From Sulfitobacter sp. (lineage in GTDB: Bacteria; Pseudomonadota; Alphaproteobacteria; Rhodobacterales; Rhodobacteraceae), in contig JAPKCR010000135.1 in assembly GCA_026421135.1 (NCBI GenBank), positions 1 through 6,529 of the forward strand: a stretch of 6,529 nt of DNA, in the 5' to 3' direction. A model generated the notes under the pieces. The model did not search any database, was not told the origin of the DNA, and saw nothing but the letters and a program-made list of their open reading frames with translations. How positions within the stretch are numbered: the stretch's first letter is position 1; the number at the start of each line of letters is the position of its first letter. This document shows, one piece after another, positions 1-5,865 of the stretch. A program made the translations under genes and the position numbers.

Positions 1-418
1 GTCGCACGGAAATCGCATTCGGAAAAATCGACAGGAATTCGTTGCGCCAGCCGTAGTGTTTTAGCGCGACAAACTCCGGAGTCCCCGAGGCAGATTTCAG
101 ATCGGACGCCTCTGCCTGCAAATTTGTTGTGTCGAATTTGAAGTAGGGCGGCCAGCCCCACCCAGTATCCTCGTTCCGGTATACCATCACATCGCCTTTT
201 GCGCGGCGCGTTTGGATAAAGAATACATCGCGATTGCCTAGGGTATTGTTGTTGCCCACATCCGCATTCGACCAAAAGATAGAATTCTCGCCGAAATCGA
301 TCCGTTTTTCATAGGTGTCGGTGATCCGCACAATATCGACCTGCGGTAACGTATAGTGAAAGAACGCGGCGATGACCGTCCAGATCGTGATCCAGAACAC
401 CCATTTTACAATACCCAT
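1..418 (-). CDS. DUF1523 family protein, C-terminus cut by window edge
   Basis: An open frame starts at ATG 418 and stays open through 139 codons to the left edge, so the C-terminus is missing. One hydrophobic segment at about residues 4-21 (KWVFWITIWTVIAAFF) could be a signal anchor, with the rest probably outside the cytoplasm. The body is rich in aromatic residues and holds blocks I recognise as DUF1523: YTLPQVDIVRI, MVYRNEDTGWGWPPYFKFD and HYGWRNEFLSIFPNA. The function of this family is unknown. A Shine-Dalgarno sequence (AAGGAAG, 427-433) lies 8 nt before the ATG and overlaps the stop codon of the upstream membrane-protein gene by one base. Only 14 bp separate the two genes, so translation is probably coupled within one operon. 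The family assignment is from memory of conserved blocks and is fairly firm; any role is not inferable. Confidence 0.85.
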   Translation of the reverse strand, partial: MGIVKWVFWITIWTVIAAFFHYTLPQVDIVRITDTYEKRIDFGENSIFWSNADVGNNNTLGNRDVFFIQTRRAKGDVMVYRNEDTGWGWPPYFKFDTTNLQAEASDLKSASGTPEFVALKHYGWRNEFLSIFPNAISVR

Positions 419-432
419 AGCGCCAGCTTCCT

Positions 433-699
433 TTATCTAAAGTTGGTGAGGTAGATAATTAGCACGATCAGCCCCACTGGAACAATATAGACACCCCAGA
501 TCAATTTGCGACGGATCGAACTGTCGTATCTCTTTAGCCCTCGTTGCACGAAACTGTCCAAATCCACAAGGCGTGGACCTTCCCGCCATTTCTTTCTCAA
601 CTTGCCGCGTCGCACACGGCGGGAATAAATCGACAGGCCGATGTAAATCACGGTCAACACAACAAAGCCGACAACGATCAGTTGAAGTAGTGCAAGCAT
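433..699 (-). CDS. Small two-helix inner-membrane protein of unknown function
   Basis: This 88-residue protein has two hydrophobic helices: residues about 3-24 (LALLQLIVVGFVVLTVIYIG) and about 66-85 (KLIWGVYIVPVGLIVLIIYL). They flank a strongly basic, hydrophilic stretch (SRRVRRGKLRKKWREG, then a YDSSIRRK segment). By the positive-inside rule the central loop should be cytoplasmic, giving a hairpin with both ends outward. ATG 699 is preceded by AAGGGG (709-714) with a 9-nt spacer. The gene sits directly upstream of the DUF1523 gene on the same strand with a 14-bp gap, and I recall this pairing from other Roseobacter genomes. That supports an expressed gene with a role shared with DUF1523. I do not recognise a named family, and there is no catalytic motif. 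Confidence 0.8.
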   Translation of the reverse strand: MLALLQLIVVGFVVLTVIYIGLSIYSRRVRRGKLRKKWREGPRLVDLDSFVQRGLKRYDSSIRRKLIWGVYIVPVGLIVLIIYLTNFR

Positions 700-732
700 A
701 GTTGGACGCCCCTTTTTTGTCGTAACCCGGTT

Positions 733-782
733 TTCGCCATCAGTCTTGACGCCTGCCGCACAGGGATCAAGCCTCTGGCGAA
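733..782. other. Nested imperfect hairpin between kinase and membrane-protein genes
   Basis: Three nested stems share one axis: TTCGCCA (733-739) with TGGCGAA (776-782), CTTGA (745-749) with TCAAG (767-771), and CCTG (752-755) with CAGG (761-764). They are separated by small internal loops (5/4 and 2/2 nt) and capped by a 6-nt loop. Neither side has an immediate T-run, so it is not a standard intrinsic terminator. It starts 7 bp past the kinase stop and lies 34 bp upstream of the next ATG. It could slow or end kinase transcription, stabilise the 3' end, or act in the leader of the downstream operon. A short AACC/GGTT inverted repeat (724-732) abuts it. Seen directly; the function is inference. 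Confidence 0.4.
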
Positions 783-789
783 GGGTATG

Positions 790-1875
790 TCAGTCTTCGA
801 CGGGCCAGACGACTGTAATTTCGCAACCAATGTCACGCTCTGGCATCAACAGTTCGCCGCGCAGTTGCTGTGCCGCAGCTAGAAGAATACGCATCCCAAG
901 TCCGCTATCAGAGGATTTGCCGCCGTTAATACCGGGGCCGTCATCAATGCAACTAAGGTGATAAAAACCGTCGATGCATTTACCCGTCACATTGAATGTA
1001 CCGCGCTTGCGATCAGAATAGGCATATTTGGCAGCGTTGGTCATTGCCTCGTTCACAATCATTCCGACCGACGACGCAGACCGCGATGACAGATTACAAT
1101 GTTCGATCTGCGAATTGACTGTGACGCCCTCCGGTATCTGCTCTTGCGTTGATTGCACGACTTTGGACAAGAACGCTGATACATCAATACAGGCACCGGT
1201 GTCGGTCTGGTACAGCGCCTCATGCAGGCGGCTGATCGTAGCCAAGCGCCCCTGCACTGCATCCAACGCTGCGCGGGCTTCGGGTGATTTTTCGGTTCTT
1301 ACCTGCAATCTGATCAGCGCCTCTAGAGACTGAAGCGAGTTCTTGACGCGGTGGTCGACCTCTTTTCGCAGGATCTCGGCGTCAGCCAGCGCCCTGCGCA
1401 GCTCAATTTGGCGCATAACTTGCTTTGCCAGTACACGAAGCGCATTGCGTTGAAACTCATTCAGCTCGCGTGGCTGTTGATCCAGCACGCACAGTGTTCC
1501 AAGCGGCAGGTTTTTGCCATCCTCAAGAAGCGCCCCCGCATAAAAACGGATTGAATCGTCGCCCGTGACAAAATCGTTATCCGTAGTACGGGAATCCGCC
1601 TTGGTGTCATTGATCTCGAGGTAGTCATCACCCGCGATGGCATGGGCGCAAATACTGCTTTCAATATCGCTGCCCGGAATATCCAGCCCGACCTTGGCCT
1701 TGAACCACTGACGTTCACTATCAACCAAGGATATCAACGCGATCGGAACTTCGCAGATCTGGGCAGCCAGCCGGGTGATTTCGTCAAAACTGTCCTCGGG
1801 GTCAGTATCAAGGATGTTAAATCCCCGCAGCAATGCAAGCCGCATTTCCTCTTGTTCGATCAAGGTTGCCTTCAT
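790..1875 (-). CDS. Soluble GAF-domain sensor histidine kinase (HisKA_2 type)
   Basis: This is a 361-residue kinase with no membrane segment, so it should sense a cytoplasmic signal. Residues about 10-160 form a GAF domain: an N-terminal LRGFNILDT motif, IALISLVD, SICAHAI, a DSIRFYAGA segment and LGTLCVLD. A helical linker leads to a HisKA_2 dimerisation domain (about 168-245), with the phospho-acceptor His175 in VDHRVKNSLQ and a conserved RLHEALYQTD end. The HATPase domain (about 270-358) keeps the N box (NEAMTNAAKYAY, Asn275 and Asn280), the G1 box (DDGPG, 311-315) and the G2 box (GLGM, 325-328), so all catalytic elements are present. I chose ATG 1875 because the family normally begins just before this motif; an extension to TTG 1926 adds an atypical basic leader. 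SD pairing at 1875 is weak. No response regulator is adjacent. Related kinases in alphaproteobacteria often feed PhyR-type or single-domain regulators, but the partner here is unknown. Confidence 0.92.
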   Translation of the reverse strand: MKATLIEQEEMRLALLRGFNILDTDPEDSFDEITRLAAQICEVPIALISLVDSERQWFKAKVGLDIPGSDIESSICAHAIAGDDYLEINDTKADSRTTDNDFVTGDDSIRFYAGALLEDGKNLPLGTLCVLDQQPRELNEFQRNALRVLAKQVMRQIELRRALADAEILRKEVDHRVKNSLQSLEALIRLQVRTEKSPEARAALDAVQGRLATISRLHEALYQTDTGACIDVSAFLSKVVQSTQEQIPEGVTVNSQIEHCNLSSRSASSVGMIVNEAMTNAAKYAYSDRKRGTFNVTGKCIDGFYHLSCIDDGPGINGGKSSDSGLGMRILLAAAQQLRGELLMPERDIGCEITVVWPVED

Positions 1876-1969
1876 GCGTCTACTCAAACTTCTTGTGATA
1901 AAGTTAAGGGAATGTCTGAGCAGCAAGCGTGATGGGCAATCGCGTCAGTTTTGGATCAACAGACGTTGG

Positions 1970-1997
1970 AAAATAGACATATGCTCTCCGGCGTCAA
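1970..1997 (-). promoter_or_regulatory. Candidate sigma70-type promoter for the kinase
   Basis: On the minus strand, TTGACG (1992-1997) is followed 16 bp later by TATTTT (1970-1975). The -35 element matches 5 of 6 consensus positions and the -10 element 4 of 6. The expected start would lie near 1963, giving a leader of roughly 90 nt before ATG 1875. It is the best pair I see in the 243-bp gap between creatinase and kinase. The rest of that gap holds only the inverted repeat at 2066-2104 and AT-rich sequence around 2015-2055. Motif match only. Confidence 0.35.
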
Positions 1998-2065
1998 GCA
2001 GCTTAGATGACGTGAATAATTAGCCGAAAATGGCCGCAATTTTTGATATTTTCGCCCAATAGCGT

Positions 2066-2104
2066 GCCCATGCGATCGACCTAGTTTGGTTGCCCCGCAT
2101 GGGC
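2066..2104 (-). terminator. 9-bp inverted repeat behind creatinase, possible weak terminator
   Basis: GCCCATGCG (2066-2074) and CGCATGGGC (2096-2104) are perfect reverse complements separated by 21 nt. The first arm met by the creatinase transcript begins 14 bp past its TAA stop. Position suggests 3'-end formation or mRNA stabilisation for creatinase. There is no U-tract right after the hairpin (the minus strand continues ACGCTATTGGGCG), and the loop is long for an intrinsic terminator. A binding site for a dimeric regulator is an alternative. The repeat is certain; the role is not. Confidence 0.35.
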
Positions 2105-2118
2105 CCTCGGTATGTTTC

Positions 2119-3342
2119 TTAACCTACAACATTGAATTCAGGCCCATAGGGATAGCCGGTAATATTGTCGTTGCCATCATCAGTTATCACCAAGATGTCA
2201 TGTTCGCGGTAGCCCCCCGCGCCGGGCTGATCGTTAGCAACGGTCAGCATCGGCTCCATCGAGATGACCATGCCTGGTTCAAGCACCGTGTCGATATCCT
2301 CGCGCAGTTCGAGACCTGCTTCGCGACCATAGTAGTGCGACAACACGCCAAACGAATGGCCATAGCCAAAGGTGCGATGCTGCAGCAAATCGCGTTCTTC
2401 AAAGAAGGCGTTGATCTTGTGCGTGATATCGGCACAGCTTGAGCCCGGTTTCAGCAGGCTCATCCCGTATTCATGGGCAGCGACGTTGGCCTCCCAAATT
2501 CTCAGGCTGGCGGCGTCCACTTCGCCTGCGAACATCGTACGTTCCAGCGCAGTGTAATAAGCCGAGATCATCGGAAACGTGTTTAGCGACAGAATATCGC
2601 CACGTTCCAACTGCCGTGCCGTCACGGGATTATGTGCGCCGTCCGTGTTCAGACCGGACTGGAACCATACCCATGTGTCGCGGTATTCTGCGTCAGGAAA
2701 GCGTTTGGCAATCTCAAGCTCCATGGCGTCGCGGCCTGCCATGGCAATGTCGATCTCGCGCGCGCCGACCTTGACCGCATCGCGAATGGCATATCCACCG
2801 ACATCGGCCACCTGCGCCGCTTGGCGGATTAGGGCGATTTCGGCCTCTGATTTGTGCATCCGTTGGCGCATCGTGGTTTCAAACAGGTCAACCATGACGA
2901 CGGGCTTAAGGAAATCTTCAAGCTTGTCGCGCTGCATCAGGGTCAGGTGATCGCCCTCGTAGCCGATCACACCGCCTTTGCCCGCTACCGAGGCGACCGC
3001 ACGCCAGTAGTTGTCGCGCTGCCAGTCGGTATAGGTGATGTTATCGGCAAAGCTGCGGCGCCATGGCTGGCCCGCGTCGATCCCGGCGGAAATGGTCACG
3101 CATTCGGTTTCGGTTACCACCAACCCATAGGGCCGGCCAAAGGCGCAGTACAGGAACCCTGAATAATAGGCGATGTTATGCATCGACGTGAAAACAGCAG
3201 CGGTCGTACCGGCGCTTTCCATGCGTTCGCGCAATTCTTCCAGACGCGCCTCGTATTCGGACGCCTCGAATGGCAACGAAGATTTCTCGCCATTGTGAAA
3301 GCGGTACATGTCGGGGCGCAGAACTTTTGATGGGTTGGTCAT
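2119..3342 (-). CDS. Creatinase (creatine amidinohydrolase), M24 pita-bread fold
   Basis: This 407-residue enzyme is predicted to hydrolyse creatine to sarcosine and urea in the cytoplasm (EC 3.5.3.3). It resembles Pseudomonas putida creatinase, as I recall it, along its whole length: FLYCAFGRPYGLVVTE, YTDWQRDNYW, SGLNTDGAHNPVT, TFGYGHSFG, LSHYYGREAGLELREDIDT, EPGMVISMEPM and GAGGYREHDI. The residues reported for creatinase catalysis and substrate binding have counterparts: Phe68, Arg70, His237 (general acid/base, His232 in P. putida), Tyr263, Glu267, His329, Arg340, Glu363 and His381. The usual M24 metal ligands are partly lost: the two Asp positions align with Asn254 and Ala265, and the last Glu with His381. 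That fits the metal-independent creatinase subgroup rather than prolidase, aminopeptidase P or ectoine hydrolase. A strong SD (AAGGAGGG, 3349-3356) lies 6 nt before ATG 3342. The alpha/beta hydrolase lies upstream on the same strand across 119 bp, so co-transcription is possible. Confidence 0.93.
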   Translation of the reverse strand: MTNPSKVLRPDMYRFHNGEKSSLPFEASEYEARLEELRERMESAGTTAAVFTSMHNIAYYSGFLYCAFGRPYGLVVTETECVTISAGIDAGQPWRRSFADNITYTDWQRDNYWRAVASVAGKGGVIGYEGDHLTLMQRDKLEDFLKPVVMVDLFETTMRQRMHKSEAEIALIRQAAQVADVGGYAIRDAVKVGAREIDIAMAGRDAMELEIAKRFPDAEYRDTWVWFQSGLNTDGAHNPVTARQLERGDILSLNTFPMISAYYTALERTMFAGEVDAASLRIWEANVAAHEYGMSLLKPGSSCADITHKINAFFEERDLLQHRTFGYGHSFGVLSHYYGREAGLELREDIDTVLEPGMVISMEPMLTVANDQPGAGGYREHDILVITDDGNDNITGYPYGPEFNVVG

Positions 3343-3374
3343 ATCAGACCCTCCTTTTCAGAAAGGTCCCGGCG

Positions 3375-3404
3375 TTCAGGACGCAAAGGCTTAATTTCAG
3401 GACG
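3375..3404. repeat. Pair of TTCAGGACG direct repeats 21 bp apart before creatinase
   Basis: The 9-mer TTCAGGACG occurs at 3375-3383 and again at 3396-3404. The 21-bp start-to-start distance is two helical turns, so both copies would face the same side of the DNA. The nearer copy ends 32 bp before the creatinase ATG. This layout suits a tandem-site regulator of creatinase such as an AraC-family protein, which is known to control creatine and sarcosine catabolism in Pseudomonas. No regulator gene is in the window, so this is inference. A partial third match (TTCAG, 3357-3361) is not in phase. Confidence 0.4.
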
Positions 3405-3417
3405 ACGCCATCGTCCT
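3399..3417. promoter_or_regulatory. 19-bp palindrome with 7-bp arms upstream of creatinase
   Basis: AGGACGA (3399-3405) and TCGTCCT (3411-3417) are perfect reverse complements around a 5-nt centre. The left arm overlaps the second direct repeat, so the CAGGACG-type core appears twice directly and once inverted within 45 bp. It begins 45 bp past the stop of the upstream alpha/beta hydrolase. As RNA it would form a compact hairpin without a U-tract, so a pure terminator is unlikely. An operator or an mRNA processing/attenuation hairpin between the two genes is plausible. Confidence 0.35.
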
Positions 3418-3461
3418 AGCCCATGCATCCTTACGCTTATTTCCGCATACCAATCAAGGGG

Positions 3462-4253
3462 TCACTTGATGCCTAGCAATGCTTTCACCATATCGCTTTC
3501 GGGATCTTCAAGCAGGTCAATGATATCGAAATGATGACGCCCCTCGACGGCAGTCAATCTAGCCCCCCAAACACGGGAAAACTGCTCGGCCTGTTCGATA
3601 AAGGCAGGGCGTTCATCCGCGCCAACCCAGATCGTTACATTCACCCCATGGGGCGGGGTCATGTTGACCGGACTTTCAGCGGTCGCCTCTGCCTCGTCCA
3701 GCTTCAAGATCTCGTTCATCGAAGTCTGCAAGAGTGGCAAAAGGTCAGCCACAGGGGAAATCGACACGATGTTTGCAATCCGTTCACGGACTTCACCGGG
3801 GAGGATTAGCGGGTCGGTCATGCGGGCAACCAACTGCCCACCGGCGGAATGCCCCACCAGTGCGATCGTGCCCTGAGTGCGTTTGGCGATATGAACCATT
3901 GCACGTCCGACCTGCCCAGTGATCTGGCTGATGCGCACATCGGGGCACAGATCATAGCCAACCATTGCAACCGCATATCCGCGCGACAAAGCACCAGCCG
4001 CCAAATGCGACCAGTCAGAGGGCGCAAAGGCCTTCCAATATCCGCCATGCACAAAGATGACTGTGCCGCGTGACACCCCTTCGGGTTCGAAGAAATCGTA
4101 CACTTCACGGTCCGTCGGGCCATATGAAATGTTCTTTTGCGCCCGAAATCCCAGCTTTTTACGGAACGCTGCTGCCGCCTTTTGCCAGCGGGGCGGATAT
4201 TCTTCTGCACCCTCGATATAAGCGGCATTGGCATAAGCATCATCTAACTGCAT
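3462..4253 (-). CDS. Alpha/beta hydrolase, arylformamidase (kynurenine formamidase)-like
   Basis: This 263-residue serine hydrolase has no signal peptide or membrane segment. The oxyanion-hole motif HGGYW (69-73) is characteristic of the arylformamidase-like and carboxylesterase branch. The nucleophile elbow is GHSAGG (134-139) with Ser136. The likely acid is Asp213 in VGADERPAFIEQ, and the likely catalytic His is His241 in RHHFDIID. The length fits the family. Known relatives hydrolyse N-formylkynurenine, other formamides or esters; the true substrate here is unknown, and no tryptophan-degradation gene (tryptophan dioxygenase, kynureninase) is visible in the window. ATG 4253 has an SD, AAGGGAGA (4259-4266), at a 5-nt spacing. 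It precedes creatinase on the same strand and is divergent from the dehydrogenase. A link to creatine or formamide-type nitrogen use is possible but inferred. Confidence 0.85.
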   Translation of the reverse strand: MQLDDAYANAAYIEGAEEYPPRWQKAAAAFRKKLGFRAQKNISYGPTDREVYDFFEPEGVSRGTVIFVHGGYWKAFAPSDWSHLAAGALSRGYAVAMVGYDLCPDVRISQITGQVGRAMVHIAKRTQGTIALVGHSAGGQLVARMTDPLILPGEVRERIANIVSISPVADLLPLLQTSMNEILKLDEAEATAESPVNMTPPHGVNVTIWVGADERPAFIEQAEQFSRVWGARLTAVEGRHHFDIIDLLEDPESDMVKALLGIK

Positions 4254-4346
4254 TTGGGTCTCCCTTAACGCTCCGAAACAAACTGGAACTAGACAATCAT
4301 AGCGAATGTTGCTTTGGGTTCCACAAACAAAAGCGGAGAGATCAAA
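4254..4346. promoter_or_regulatory. Divergent promoter region between hydrolase and gabD
   Basis: This 93-bp gap must hold the start signals for two divergent genes. Toward the hydrolase, the minus strand has a good -10-like TATGAT (4296-4301) with only a poor -35 upstream. Toward gabD, the plus strand has GGAAC (4285-4289), 17 bp, then TGTT (4307-4310), which resembles the alphaproteobacterial EcfG-type promoter (GGAAC, 16-17 bp, CGTT). These two candidates overlap, so transcription in one direction could interfere with the other. TTTGGGT occurs at both ends (4254-4260 and 4313-4319), probably by chance. All elements are motif matches only. Confidence 0.4.
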
Positions 4347-5819
4347 ATGACTGACGCAAAGACAAACCTGAAATCCATGCTCAAGGACCCCAGCCTGCTA
4401 GAAACCCGCGCCTACATCGGCGGCGAATGGGTGGATGGCGATGATGGCACCTTTGATGTGACAAACCCCGCCCGAGGCGATGTGATTGCCAAAGTGGCGA
4501 ACCTAAGCCGCGCCCAAGTCGCCGGAGCGATCGCCAAAGCCGAGAAAGCCCAGAAGGAATGGGCGTCTTGGACCGGTAAGGAGCGCGCAGGCGTGATGCG
4601 CAAGTGGTTCGATCTGATGATGGAAAACCAAGACGATCTGGGTGCCATCCTGACCGCCGAGCAAGGCAAGCCATTGGCCGAAGCGAAAGGCGAAATCGCG
4701 TATGGCGCGTCGTTCATCGAATTCATGGGCGAACAGGCCAAGCGTGTATACGGCGAAACCATCCCCGGTCACCAGCGCGACAAACGGATCACCGTGATCA
4801 AGCAACCTATCGGTGTCGCGGCATCGATCACGCCATGGAATTTTCCAAATGCAATGATCACCCGCAAGGCCGCCCCTGCGTTGGCCGCTGGCTGTGCATT
4901 CGTCGCGCGCCCCGCCGCCGAGACACCTTTGTCAGCTATTGTCATGGGCGTGCTGGCCGAACGTGCGGGCATTCCCGCAGGCGTGTTCAACGTGGTCCCG
5001 TCGTCCTCGTCCTCTGCCATCGGCAAGGAATTCTGCGAAAACCCCGCCGTGCGCAAGCTGACCTTCACCGGATCGACCGAAGTGGGCCGCATCTTGATGA
5101 AGCAAGCCGCTGATCAGGTCATGAAGTGTTCGATGGAACTGGGCGGCAACGCACCGTTCATCGTATTTGACGACGCTGATCTGGATGCCGCTGTCGAAGG
5201 CGCGATCCTTTGCAAATTCCGCAACAACGGTCAGACCTGCGTTTGCGCGAACCGCATTTATGTGCAGGCCGGCGTCTATGACACCTTTGCCGAAAAGCTG
5301 AAAGCAGCAGTCGAGAAGCTGAAAGTTGGCGACGGCTTTGAAGATGGCGTGATGCTTGGGCCGTTGATCAACCCCGCCGCTGGCGAGAAGGTAAAAGAGC
5401 ATATCGAGGATGCGAAATCCAAGGGTGCAAATGTCATCCTTGGCGAAGGTGGTGAAATGGACGGAAACTTCCTGCCGCCCACAATCATGACAGGCGTGAC
5501 CCAGGACATGATGGTCGCAACCGAAGAAACCTTTGGCCCGTTGGCCCCGCTGTTTAAATTCGACACTGTCGACGATGTGATTGCGATGGCCAACGACACG
5601 ATTTTTGGTCTGGCATCTTACTTCTATGCCAAAGATCTAAGCCGCGTTTACAAGGTCGCCGAGGCGCTGGAATACGGTATCGTGGGTGTGAACACTGGCA
5701 TCATCTCGACCGAAGTCGCACCATTTGGCGGCGTCAAGCAGTCCGGTCTGGGCCGCGAAGGCAGCCACCACGGGATCGAAGATTACCTTGAGATGAAATA
5801 CATCTGCATGTCGGTTTGA
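4347..5819 (+). CDS. gabD: NAD(P)-dependent succinate-semialdehyde dehydrogenase
   Basis: This 490-residue aldehyde dehydrogenase should oxidise succinate semialdehyde to succinate, the last step of GABA catabolism. It follows E. coli GabD, as recalled, closely: ITPWNFPNAMITRKAAPALA, FTGSTEVG (240-247), MELGGNAPFIVFDDADLD, FRNNGQTCVCANR, EETFGPLAP, YGIVGVNTGIISTEVAPFGG and SGLGREGSHHGIEDYLE. The catalytic set is complete: Cys298, general base Glu264, oxyanion Asn165 and cofactor-ribose Glu394. Cys300, two residues after the nucleophile, is typical of SSADH and can form a redox disulfide in some family members. The cofactor-ribose Lys of most relatives is Arg188 here (VARPA). I chose ATG 4347 because GGAGAG (4335-4340) lies 6 nt upstream; a TTG at 4314 would add 11 unconserved residues. 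Other GabD-like dehydrogenases (glutarate or aspartate semialdehyde) are an alternative substrate class. Confidence 0.92.
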   Translation: MTDAKTNLKSMLKDPSLLETRAYIGGEWVDGDDGTFDVTNPARGDVIAKVANLSRAQVAGAIAKAEKAQKEWASWTGKERAGVMRKWFDLMMENQDDLGAILTAEQGKPLAEAKGEIAYGASFIEFMGEQAKRVYGETIPGHQRDKRITVIKQPIGVAASITPWNFPNAMITRKAAPALAAGCAFVARPAAETPLSAIVMGVLAERAGIPAGVFNVVPSSSSSAIGKEFCENPAVRKLTFTGSTEVGRILMKQAADQVMKCSMELGGNAPFIVFDDADLDAAVEGAILCKFRNNGQTCVCANRIYVQAGVYDTFAEKLKAAVEKLKVGDGFEDGVMLGPLINPAAGEKVKEHIEDAKSKGANVILGEGGEMDGNFLPPTIMTGVTQDMMVATEETFGPLAPLFKFDTVDDVIAMANDTIFGLASYFYAKDLSRVYKVAEALEYGIVGVNTGIISTEVAPFGGVKQSGLGREGSHHGIEDYLEMKYICMSV

Positions 5820-5828
5820 TATGCACTT

Positions 5829-5865
5829 GCGGGCGGCGGGATAATCCTGCCGCCCGTTTTTGTTT
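5829..5865 (+). terminator. Strong intrinsic terminator of gabD
   Basis: An 11-bp GC-rich stem (5830-5840 with 5846-5856, one G-U pair) closes an ATAAT loop and is followed by TTTTTGTTT (5857-5865). It begins about 10 bp past the gabD stop. The T-tract overlaps the stop codon of the convergent aminotransferase gene (TAA, complement of 5864-5866). Read on the minus strand the stem has no U-tract, so it mainly serves gabD, although the hairpin could still protect the 3' end of the aminotransferase mRNA. Confidence 0.9.

Noticed and set aside
1876..1926. Longer N-terminus for the kinase from TTG 1926
   Set aside because: It adds a basic segment not typical of GAF kinases; ATG 1875 fits the usual family start.
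2086..2442. 118-codon open frame on the plus strand
   Set aside because: It lies antisense inside the creatinase gene, and its translation has no recognisable motif.
2119..3342. Ectoine hydrolase (DoeA/EutD) identity for the M24 protein, given a GabD-like dehydrogenase and an aminotransferase nearby
   Set aside because: The sequence follows creatinase in all active-site blocks and differs from DoeA as I recall it; the deacetylase and ectoine transporter genes are absent and gene orientation differs.
4314..4346. Longer N-terminus for gabD from TTG 4314
   Set aside because: The SD at 4335-4340 serves ATG 4347, and the extra 11 residues are not expected in the family.
4604..5113. 169-codon alternate-frame open frame within gabD
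   Set aside because: It is a shadow of the clearly coding gabD frame, with Arg/His-rich low-quality composition and no start signal.
4932..5402. 156-codon minus-strand open frame
   Set aside because: It is antisense to gabD with no family resemblance; long antisense frames are common in GC-biased coding sequence.
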